Under the pieces are notes generated by a model that made no database searches, had not been told where the DNA came from, and was given only the letters and a program-made list of their open reading frames with translations. Source: Thermoplasmata archaeon (GTDB taxonomy: Archaea > Thermoplasmatota > Thermoplasmata > Lutacidiplasmatales > UBA184). Taken from it: DNA of 5,636 bases. Shown one piece after another: positions 1 through 5,041 of this stretch. Both the position numbers and the translations under genes were made by a program. The DNA is taken from positions 1 to 5,636 of the forward strand of contig JASHXM010000159.1 of assembly GCA_030043545.1 (NCBI GenBank), read 5' to 3'. How positions within the stretch are numbered: position 1 is the first letter of the stretch; every line of letters starts with the position of its first letter.

Positions 1-132
1 GACGAACCGGTAGTTGGAGTGTACCCCGAGCGGGGTCCACCGCGCGGCGCGGGCGAAGATCTCCTTCGATCGTGGGGTCCGCCGCTCGAAGTCGGCGTAG
101 GCGGCCGCCAGTTTCGGGTTCGGAGCGCCCAT
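1..132 (-). CDS. Class III PLP aminotransferase, glutamate-1-semialdehyde aminomutase-like, N-terminal fragment (cut by left edge)
   Basis: Only the first 44 codons are present; the gene continues beyond the left edge. The visible protein begins MGAPNPKLAAAY and contains a segment of the type R-T-P-R-S-K-x-I-F-x-R-A followed by P-L-G-V-H-S-N-Y-R. This matches the usual start of glutamate-1-semialdehyde 2,1-aminomutase (HemL)-like members of the class III PLP aminotransferases, where a 'P-x-G-V-N-S' turn follows the first helix. No catalytic residue is visible, so a true HemL cannot be told from the many HemL-like aminotransferases of other specificity. The ATG at 132 is supported by a GAGGGT/GGAGGA purine stretch at 137-149. 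It lies 55 nt downstream of the membrane-protein gene on the same strand, so the two may be co-transcribed. Family call is moderately firm; substrate is unknown. Confidence 0.7.
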   Translation of the reverse strand, partial: MGAPNPKLAAAYADFERRTPRSKEIFARAARWTPLGVHSNYRFV

Positions 133-136
133 CGGG

Positions 137-149
137 ACCCTCGTCCTCC
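137..149 (-). promoter_or_regulatory. Ribosome binding site of the HemL-like gene
   Basis: On the minus strand this reads GGAGGACGAGGGT. It offers two possible Shine-Dalgarno matches, GGAGGA with an 11-nt spacer and GAGGG with a spacer of about 5 nt to the ATG at 132. Either supports this start codon, which is the only ATG near the beginning of the recognisable family sequence. Confidence 0.55.
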
Positions 150-187
150 GGGCGAGCCGGCGGCCCGTACAAAGAGGGAGCGGTCCG

Positions 188-715
188 CTAGCCGGGCGGG
201 CGACGGAGGAGCGGCGCCTCATCCGCGATCGCCCGCTCGGCCCGGCGCAGCTCGCGCTCCATCAGCTCGAACCCTTCGCGCCAGATGCGGCCGAGAATCG
301 GGCCGAGGTTGAGGAGCAGGGTGGTGATCACCGTCCCGACGGACAGGAACGCCATCGCGGCGGCGAACAGCTGGGCGCCGGCGGTGGTGAGCGGGAACGG
401 AGGTCCCTGCCCCGTCGCTAGCATGCTCTCGAAGTAGAACGAGCTGACCCAGCCGGAGCCGGTCACGACGTAGAAACCCACGGTGCCGAGGGCGAGGACC
501 GTCCCAACCGCGAACAGCGAGTACAGCGCCCGCTTCCTTCGGCGGCGACGAATCCCGGCTCGGTGCATCTCGTGGCGCATGGCGATCACCAAGGGATCGA
601 CCGTCGGCGGGCGATCGGCGGGCGAAGAAGCGGTCTGGGCCGGGGGCGGAATCGGCCGATCCTCCTGGGGCGGAGCGACGAGTTGGCCCCCGGCGTAAGA
701 AACCGTCGCCTCCAT
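188..715 (-). CDS. Small two-helix membrane protein, unknown function
   Basis: The 175-residue product is not recognised. Residues 1-45 are Pro-rich and probably disordered. A basic run (RRRRRKR, about residues 56-62) precedes a first hydrophobic helix at about 63-84. A short outside loop rich in Gly, Ser and Pro follows, then a second helix at about 114-138, and an amphipathic charged tail (about 143-175) with many Arg and Glu. The positive-inside rule places both ends in the cytoplasm. The start is uncertain. ATG 715 lacks a Shine-Dalgarno sequence, whereas the internal ATG at 580 (residue 46) is preceded at 5 nt or less by GGTGATC, a good match to the 16S anti-SD; starting there would remove the Pro-rich part. 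It is divergent from the zinc-ribbon gene (98 bp between starts) and 55 nt ahead of the HemL-like gene. It could be an accessory membrane protein, but nothing shows its role. Confidence 0.72.
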   Translation of the reverse strand: MEATVSYAGGQLVAPPQEDRPIPPPAQTASSPADRPPTVDPLVIAMRHEMHRAGIRRRRRKRALYSLFAVGTVLALGTVGFYVVTGSGWVSSFYFESMLATGQGPPFPLTTAGAQLFAAAMAFLSVGTVITTLLLNLGPILGRIWREGFELMERELRRAERAIADEAPLLRRPPG

Positions 716-780
716 CGGACGGCGGCTTCGGGGCGGGTCCGGAGAGCCGGCGGACCGCCCGGGCCGGGCGACGGGGGCGC

Positions 781-787
781 CAAATAG
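781..787. promoter_or_regulatory. Possible TATA-like element between divergent genes
   Basis: CAAATAG is the only AT-rich run in the 716-813 divergent region, which is otherwise almost pure G and C. It sits 27-33 nt upstream of the zinc-ribbon ATG at 814. If it acts as an archaeal TATA box, transcription of that gene would start within a few bases of the start codon. Read the other way (CTATTTG) it could serve the membrane-protein gene with a leader of about 45 nt. It is weak: the match is short and no clear BRE is seen. Confidence 0.35.
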
Positions 788-813
788 GGGCGCGGTACGT
801 CGGGGGCGCGAAC

Positions 814-1524
814 ATGACGTCCACATGCCCGGAATGCGGGGGCGAGGTCACCCTCACGGAGCAGCCCGCGCGGGCCTGGAGCGGGGACTGCCCGGCGTGC
901 GGAAAGGGGATCACGATCCTCGGCGGGGTCCGACCGCCTCCCAGTGCTCCGACCTCGGCGAATTCGCCCGACCTGGACGAGGCGGGCGCCTTGTCCCCCG
1001 GGGTCGCCTGTCCGGAGTGCGGGAATCCGCTCGAGATCCGATTCGCGTCGGGCGGCACCCTGGAGACCGCCTGCTCGGACTGCGGCACCTCCACGACCTA
1101 TGCGCGGGCCGAGCCGGGGGCCCCCGAGCGGTTCTCGGACCGGCGCCCCCGCAGTCGACCCTCCGGCCCCGGCGGCCGTTTCGACCGGGCCGCAGGACGG
1201 CCCTGCCGCGAGTGCGGAGGCGTGCTCCAGTTTTCGTCCGCGCCGGACGGCGGGGTCGTTGGCGAGTGCTCCCAGTGCGGCAACCGGTTCACCCTCCCGG
1301 CTCGTTCCTCCACGGGGGGCGAGCGAGGCCGAGGGGGGTACGGCGGGAGACCCGGCGCGCGCCGCTACGGCGCCCGCGACGACCGCCCCCGCCAATGGGG
1401 TCGCGGTCCCCCCCGCGACCGGGACTCCGGGCGACCGCCGAAAGGTCGGGGTTTCGGCCGCCCCCGGTTCGAGGCGAGCGACGAGCCGTCGGACCGGCGA
1501 CGCCGACGTCGCCGGGACGACTAG
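814..1524 (+). CDS. Triple zinc-ribbon protein with Arg/Gly-rich tail
   Basis: The 236-residue protein carries three zinc-ribbon modules, each with exactly the pattern C-x2-C-x17-C-x2-C: C5/C8/C26/C29, C66/C69/C87/C90 and C131/C134/C152/C155. Each first knuckle is C-x-E-C-G and each second ends C-x-x-C-G. All twelve cysteines are present, so three structural zinc ions are expected. Low-complexity linkers (about 36-65 and 91-130) separate the modules. Residues 165-236 form a disordered basic tail with RGRGG, GRG and GFGRPR motifs and a final run of seven Arg before DD. Zinc ribbons plus an RG-rich tail suggest nucleic-acid binding or a protein-protein scaffold, but no specific family is recognised. 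The ATG at 814 has no Shine-Dalgarno sequence, and a TATA-like run at 781-787 is placed for a very short or absent leader. The stop shares a CTAG with the convergent amidohydrolase gene. Confidence 0.85.
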   Translation: MTSTCPECGGEVTLTEQPARAWSGDCPACGKGITILGGVRPPPSAPTSANSPDLDEAGALSPGVACPECGNPLEIRFASGGTLETACSDCGTSTTYARAEPGAPERFSDRRPRSRPSGPGGRFDRAAGRPCRECGGVLQFSSAPDGGVVGECSQCGNRFTLPARSSTGGERGRGGYGGRPGARRYGARDDRPRQWGRGPPRDRDSGRPPKGRGFGRPRFEASDEPSDRRRRRRRDD

Positions 1525-2423
1525 CCGGGGGCCGGGCGACGGACCGCCGTCCCCCGACGGGCGGGCGGGGCGCTATCTGCGCGGATTCCGAACAGGCGCG
1601 CGGCGTTGCCGCCGAGGATACGCACCTGGTCGTCCGTCGGGATCGGCAACTTCTCGATCATCAACGTCGCGCTGTCGAGCGCCTCGAGGGGCCAGTCGGA
1701 GCCGTACAGGAACCGGTCGGCCGCCCCGACGGTGACGATCGCCCCGTGGACCTGGACGACCGCCCGGTCGAACGCCGCCGCGAAGTAGCGGCTCGTCGGC
1801 GGCGGGAGCAGCCCCGACGTGTCGGCGTGGACGTTCGGGTTCTTATACATCAGCTCGGCCGCCTCGTCGATCCACGGGTTGCCGAGGTGGCAGAGGACGA
1901 ACCGGACATCCCGGTACCGCCCCGCCACTTCGTCGACCTCGAGCGGTCGCGCGAACTTGAGGAGCCCCAACCCGTCGAGCGTGTCCCCCTGGTGGAACAG
2001 GACCGGGAGATTCCGTCGACCGGCGAATTCGTAGACCGGCGCGACGCGCGGATCGTGCGGGTAGAACGCCTGGTAGCCGGGGAACAGCTTGATGCCGGCG
2101 AGGTGCGGGAGCGCATCCCATCTCGCGATCGTCGCGGCCACGGCGTCGGGGGCGCCCGTCGGGTCGACGGTGGCGATCGGCAGAAGCCGCCCGCCGCTCT
2201 CCGACCACCAACGTTCCCCTTCCGCGAGCGCCGCCTCCGCCGAGGGCGCCTGGAACAACTGGATCGCGAGCGCCCATCCCAGCCGACTCGCGTTCATCTC
2301 GGCGAGGAGCCCCCGGACGGAGTAGTCGAGCGTGGGCCGGTACGCCGTGCGACGGATCTCCGGCCACCACTGGCTCAGGTGGACGTGGGCATCGACCCGA
2401 GGGCTCGGAGCCGGATCCCCCAT
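1521..2423 (-). CDS. Amidohydrolase (Amidohydro_2 / COG2159-type metal-dependent hydrolase)
   Basis: The 300-residue protein has the ordered motifs of a TIM-barrel metal-dependent hydrolase of the Amidohydro_2 group. The first-strand D-A-H-V-H motif gives metal ligands H13 and H15. G-I-K-L-F-P-G holds K112, followed by H144 in V-L-F-H-Q-G, H179 in L-C-H-L-G-N-P-W, and the catalytic D243 in Y-G-S-D-W-P. A helical end with G-G-N-A-A-R-L-F-G (271-279) is the classic family C-terminus ('N-A-x-R-L-F'). Relatives include hydrolases and decarboxylases acting on cyclic, aromatic or lactone substrates; the substrate cannot be read from sequence. The last 18 residues are a Pro/Arg tail outside the fold. 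ATG 2423 was chosen because the family begins right there and a GAGGT Shine-Dalgarno lies 6 nt upstream; longer readings add unlike, Arg-rich sequence. It follows the membrane gene ending at 2441 by 17 nt, so the two probably form an operon. Confidence 0.9.
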   Translation of the reverse strand: MGDPAPSPRVDAHVHLSQWWPEIRRTAYRPTLDYSVRGLLAEMNASRLGWALAIQLFQAPSAEAALAEGERWWSESGGRLLPIATVDPTGAPDAVAATIARWDALPHLAGIKLFPGYQAFYPHDPRVAPVYEFAGRRNLPVLFHQGDTLDGLGLLKFARPLEVDEVAGRYRDVRFVLCHLGNPWIDEAAELMYKNPNVHADTSGLLPPPTSRYFAAAFDRAVVQVHGAIVTVGAADRFLYGSDWPLEALDSATLMIEKLPIPTDDQVRILGGNAARLFGIRADSAPPARRGTAVRRPAPG

Positions 2424-2429
2424 GCCCCG

Positions 2430-2434
2430 ACCTC
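2430..2434 (-). promoter_or_regulatory. Ribosome binding site of the amidohydrolase gene
   Basis: GAGGT on the minus strand, with a 6-nt spacer to ATG 2423. It lies within the 17-nt gap after the upstream gene's stop. This fits translation of an internal cistron in an operon and fixes the amidohydrolase start. Confidence 0.6.
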
Positions 2435-2440
2435 GACCGT

Positions 2441-3085
2441 CTACGACGCCGTCCGCTTCGGACGGGTGCCCCCGACGGGCCGTCCCGGGGCCGGCGGCGG
2501 GGCGCGGAACTCCAGTCCTCGCATCGCCCGAGCCCCACCACCGCTCCGGTACTCGGTGGTTCGGAGGCCGTGCGCGTCGGCGGCCGCCCGCAGTCGGTCG
2601 AGGCCTACGGAGGTGATCGGGCAGAGCGGCAGCTTGCCGTCCATCCGCCACCCGAGCAGCACCTCGGGCTCCGCCCCGTCCCGGCCCGGCCGGACATAAG
2701 CGTCGAGGACGAATCGGGGGTCCTCCCACCCCGCCACCCGAACGTCCCCGTTCTCGAGCACGATCTCCACCCCTTCCTTCCACAAGTACGCCTGGCTCGG
2801 CCAGTGCGCTCGCGTCCTCTGGAGGAGGCGGTGCTGCGCGAAGGCGAGCAGAAGCATCACGCCCCCGAAGGCGAGGAATGCGTCCGCGATCGGCGACGGC
2901 GCCGTGATCCCGAGCGCAACGGCCGCTCCGGCCGTCACCGAGCCGAGCACGGCGAACCCGTACCGCCCAACCTGCGCGGGTCGCTCAAGGCGACGGCGCA
3001 TCCGAGCGGAGGCCGCATCCGGGTGGATCAGCGACTCCCCGAGCTCCGCGGACGTCGAGGGCCGCGCGACTACGGGCTCGGCCAT
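2441..3085 (-). CDS. Two-helix membrane protein with a soluble C-terminal domain, unknown function
   Basis: The 214-residue product is not recognised. A charged, Ala-rich cytoplasmic start (1-41, including RMRRRLERP) leads into two closely spaced hydrophobic helices at about 42-62 and 66-85, joined by a tight turn (TAPSP), forming a hairpin with both ends probably in the cytoplasm. Residues 98-190 form a compact soluble domain with alternating beta-like stretches (KEGVEIVLENGDVRVAGW, then a further strand and W146-R-M-D-G) and a closing helix near 160-173. The arrangement of a helix hairpin plus a small beta-rich domain resembles bacterial PH-like membrane proteins, but this is only a shape comparison. 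The tail from about 191 is Pro/Gly/Arg-rich. ATG 3085 has no Shine-Dalgarno but has a TATA-like ATTAAA 25-30 nt upstream, consistent with a leaderless transcript. It is first in a likely operon with the amidohydrolase. Confidence 0.8.
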   Translation of the reverse strand: MAEPVVARPSTSAELGESLIHPDAASARMRRRLERPAQVGRYGFAVLGSVTAGAAVALGITAPSPIADAFLAFGGVMLLLAFAQHRLLQRTRAHWPSQAYLWKEGVEIVLENGDVRVAGWEDPRFVLDAYVRPGRDGAEPEVLLGWRMDGKLPLCPITSVGLDRLRAAADAHGLRTTEYRSGGGARAMRGLEFRAPPPAPGRPVGGTRPKRTAS

Positions 3086-3109
3086 CGTCCGGACCGAGCG
3101 ACCCGGGGG

Positions 3110-3115
3110 TTTAAT
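3110..3115 (-). promoter_or_regulatory. TATA box, probable leaderless promoter of the membrane protein-amidohydrolase operon
   Basis: Read on the minus strand this is ATTAAA, flanked by G/C runs. It lies 25-30 nt upstream of the A of ATG 3085, the spacing at which an archaeal TATA box directs initiation at or beside the start codon. No Shine-Dalgarno sequence precedes that ATG. There is no clear A-rich BRE (the upstream flank is G-rich), which weakens the call. Confidence 0.5.
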
Positions 3116-3170
3116 CCCGGCTCCTCGAAGATTCCGTGGGCTGGGGCCGCTCCGCGGGACGCCCGAGGGT

Positions 3171-3176
3171 TGATAT
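3171..3176 (+). promoter_or_regulatory. Possible TATA-like element of the class III aminotransferase gene
   Basis: TGATAT is one of two AT-rich runs in the 3086-3210 divergent region. Initiation about 25 nt downstream would fall near 3196-3200, just before the GGGAGG ribosome binding site. That would give a leader of some 11-15 nt ahead of GTG 3211. The motif is short and the placement is inference. Confidence 0.3.
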
Positions 3177-3199
3177 CCGCCGAGTCGATTCTCACCGAC

Positions 3200-3205
3200 G
3201 GGAGG
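3200..3205 (+). promoter_or_regulatory. Ribosome binding site deciding the aminotransferase start
   Basis: GGGAGG, with a 5-nt spacer to GTG 3211. It decides the start, since the longer reading from GTG 3136 adds 25 Arg-rich residues unlike the family and has no such site. The core GGAGG is part of a perfect 10-bp palindrome, GGAGGCCTCC (3201-3210), which abuts the start codon. Confidence 0.65.
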
Positions 3206-3210
3206 CCTCC

Positions 3211-4731
3211 GTGGCGTCCAACGAGTCGTGGCTGAGCTTCCCGGACGCCCCGCGGATCGTCCACCCGCCGCCGGGCCCGAAATCGCGCGCCCTGCTCGAG
3301 AGCCAGCGTCAGCTCGAGACGACGGCGATCGGGTATCCGCACTACTTCCCGATCGCCCCTAAGGTCGCCCGCGGGGCGACGATCGAGGACGTCGACGGCA
3401 ACCGGTTCATCGACTGGGTGTCGGGGATCTCCGTCCTCAACCTGGGGCATCGGCACCCCAAGCTCGACGCGGCCCTGCGGGCGCAGGCCGACGGGATCTG
3501 GCACGCGCTCGAGCTCCCGACCGAGGCGCGGATCCGATTCCTGAAGACGCTCCAGGAGGCGCTGCCCGGCGCGATGCGCGGGCACGCCCGCATCTTCTTC
3601 ACGGTCACCGGCGGCGACGCCGTCGAGACCGCCGTGGAGATCGCCGATCACGCGAAGGGCCGTCGCGGGACCGTCGCCTTCTCGGGCGCGTACCACGGCA
3701 TGCACGGCGGGGCGGCGAGCCTCACGAGCGGACGGCGATACCGCGCCAGCAACTCGTTCGCGGGCGGGCACGTCGTCCGCGTGCCGTACCCGGATCCGTA
3801 CCGTCCGGTGCTCGGCGCGGACGAGGGCGCCGCTGGCACGATCGCGTACCTCGAGCACCTGGTGAACGACCCACACTCGGGGATCGATCCGGTCTCCTCG
3901 GTCCTCGTCGAGCCGATCCTCGGAGAGGGCGGGTACGTCGTGCCCCCGGACGACTTCCTGCCCGCGCTGCGCGAGTTCTGCGACCGCCACGACCTGCTCC
4001 TGATCGCGGACGAGGTCCAGACCGGCCTCGGCCGGACCGGGCGGATGTGGGGCGTCGACGACGCCCGCGTCACCCCCGACCTCATCTGCATCGCGAAGTC
4101 GATCGGCGGGAGGCTCCCGCTGTCGGTCGTCGCCTACCGGGACGGTGTCGTCCCCGAACTACCCCGCGGATTCCACCTGGGGACGTTCCGGGCGAACCCG
4201 CTCGCGCTCGCCGTCGGCGCCGAGGCGGTGAAGCTGCTCGGCGACGAGGAACTGCTCGCGCGCACACGGCACCGGGGCGCCCGGACGATCGAGCGGTTCC
4301 GGGCGATCGGGGAACGCCATCCGGCGCTCGGCGACGTCCGCGGTCGGGGGTTCATGATCGGGGCCGAGTTCGTCCACGACCGCGCGAGCCGCCGGCCGTG
4401 GGGCGAGCGCGCGCAGGCGATGCGCGCCGCGCTGCTCGCCCGTGGGGTGCTGATGCACACCGCGGGGGCGTGGGACCAGGTGCTGAGGTTCATGGCGCCG
4501 CTCGTCATCGAGGACGAGCTCCTGGAGCGGGGGCTCGGCGCGTTCGAGGAGGCGCTCGAGAGCCTCGACGCGACCCCCGAGCCGGCCCGGTCCGGCGGGC
4601 CGAGCCGGCGCGGGCCGAGGCCGACGGAGCTGCGGCGGCCGGTCGAGCACGCCGTGCCGGTCCCGGGCGTCCCGCCGGTCCCCGGTCCGACCCTCGACGA
4701 GCGGGCGGCGACCGGCCGACGCAGGGGCTAA
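3211..4731 (+). CDS. Class III PLP aminotransferase, 4-aminobutyrate/diaminobutyrate aminotransferase-like
   Basis: The 506-residue enzyme belongs to fold-type I, class III PLP aminotransferases. It has the family opening ('D-V-D-G-N-R-F-I-D', about 61-69, then G-H-x-H-P), the phosphate-binding T133-G-G-D turn, the cofactor-stacking Y161-H-G, the cofactor-ring D267 in A-D-E-V-Q-T-G-L-G-R-T-G, the Schiff-base lysine K296 (C-I-A-K-S-I-G-G), T325 in G-T-F-R-A-N-P-L-A, and R426 (L-R-F-M-A-P-L), the usual carboxylate-binding arginine. The set is complete, so it should be active. It probably transfers an omega-amino group (GABA, diaminobutyrate or ornithine type) to 2-oxoglutarate. Related archaeal enzymes are amino-acid racemases, so racemase activity is an alternative. 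From about residue 452 it carries a Pro/Arg-rich tail of some 55 residues beyond the usual 430-450-residue length. GTG 3211 is chosen for its Shine-Dalgarno. The gene is followed at 43 nt by the small 4775 gene and lies near a convergent aldehyde dehydrogenase. Confidence 0.9.
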   Translation: MASNESWLSFPDAPRIVHPPPGPKSRALLESQRQLETTAIGYPHYFPIAPKVARGATIEDVDGNRFIDWVSGISVLNLGHRHPKLDAALRAQADGIWHALELPTEARIRFLKTLQEALPGAMRGHARIFFTVTGGDAVETAVEIADHAKGRRGTVAFSGAYHGMHGGAASLTSGRRYRASNSFAGGHVVRVPYPDPYRPVLGADEGAAGTIAYLEHLVNDPHSGIDPVSSVLVEPILGEGGYVVPPDDFLPALREFCDRHDLLLIADEVQTGLGRTGRMWGVDDARVTPDLICIAKSIGGRLPLSVVAYRDGVVPELPRGFHLGTFRANPLALAVGAEAVKLLGDEELLARTRHRGARTIERFRAIGERHPALGDVRGRGFMIGAEFVHDRASRRPWGERAQAMRAALLARGVLMHTAGAWDQVLRFMAPLVIEDELLERGLGAFEEALESLDATPEPARSGGPSRRGPRPTELRRPVEHAVPVPGVPPVPGPTLDERAATGRRRG

Positions 4732-4760
4732 GACCCACCTCCCCGTCGGGCGGGCCGCGC

Positions 4761-4766
4761 GGAGGT
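4761..4766 (+). promoter_or_regulatory. Ribosome binding site of the 88-residue protein gene
   Basis: GGAGGT, with an 8-nt spacer to GTG 4775. It is the strongest Shine-Dalgarno in the window and the main support for this short gene. ACCTCC at 4737-4742 is its exact complement and could fold over it. Confidence 0.65.
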
Positions 4767-4774
4767 CCCAACCC

Positions 4775-5041
4775 GTGTCGCTCGATCTGTGGGAGAAGTC
4801 GTCGGAGGACGTACGGGAGCGGTGGCGGGATATCGCCCGGACCCTGCGGGAGACCGGCGACGCCGAGTCGCTGCCGCGCGCGCTCCAGACCGCGTTCTGG
4901 TTCGGGATCCAGGCGCTCCGGGCCGGTCCGGGGCCGAAGGCGGAGATGAGCCTGCTCAACCTGCTGCCGCCGGAGCTGTCGGCGGCCGCCCTCCAGGGAT
5001 CGCGGCCGCCGTCTACGTCGCCGGCGGACCGGCGTAGTTGA
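4775..5041 (+). CDS. Small helical protein, unknown function
   Basis: An 88-residue product starting at GTG with a strong GGAGGT ribosome binding site. Codon third positions are overwhelmingly G or C, as in the neighbouring genes, which supports real coding. Residues 1-28 are a charged amphipathic helix (W6 and W17 among Glu, Arg and Asp). Residues 36-49 form a more hydrophobic helix (A-F-W-F-G-I-Q-A-L-R), and residues 58-72 are Leu-rich with a P-P-E-L turn. There is no signal peptide, no transmembrane helix of full length, and no Cys or His metal motif, so a small cytoplasmic helical-bundle or partner protein is likely. I do not recognise a family. It follows the aminotransferase gene by 43 nt on the same strand and may be co-transcribed with it. 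Its last 29 bp overlap the 3' end of the convergent aldehyde dehydrogenase gene, so its final residues (SRPPSTSPADRRS) may not be constrained. Confidence 0.65.
   Translation: MSLDLWEKSSEDVRERWRDIARTLRETGDAESLPRALQTAFWFGIQALRAGPGPKAEMSLLNLLPPELSAAALQGSRPPSTSPADRRS

Noticed and set aside
716..826. Extension of the first membrane protein to an ATG at 826
   Set aside because: It would overlap the start of the divergent zinc-ribbon gene and adds 37 Pro/Arg-rich residues with no support; ATG 715, or the internal ATG 580, is preferred.
825..2699. A 624-codon open frame on the plus strand
   Set aside because: It runs out of frame through the zinc-ribbon gene and antisense to the amidohydrolase and part of the membrane gene. 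The product is Arg/Pro-rich with no motif. GC-rich DNA lacks stop codons, so this is a shadow frame.
2424..2783. N-terminal extension of the amidohydrolase to 2783
   Set aside because: The extra 120 residues are antisense-like, Arg/Gly-rich and overlap the upstream membrane gene. The family motif D-A-H-V-H is expected within about 15 residues of the start, as it is from ATG 2423.
3136..3210. Upstream GTG start (3136) for the aminotransferase, placed 21-26 nt after TTTAAT at 3110-3115
   Set aside because: A leaderless start here is conceivable, but the added 25 residues are Arg-rich and unlike the family, while GTG 3211 has GGGAGG at proper spacing.
3070..3990. A 306-codon open frame on the minus strand
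   Set aside because: It is wholly antisense to the well-supported class III aminotransferase over most of its length and shows only Arg/Val/Asp-rich shadow composition.
4732..4774. Possible terminator between the aminotransferase and the 88-residue gene
   Set aside because: There is G/C-rich pairing but no T-run, and the spacing to the next ribosome binding site favours read-through.
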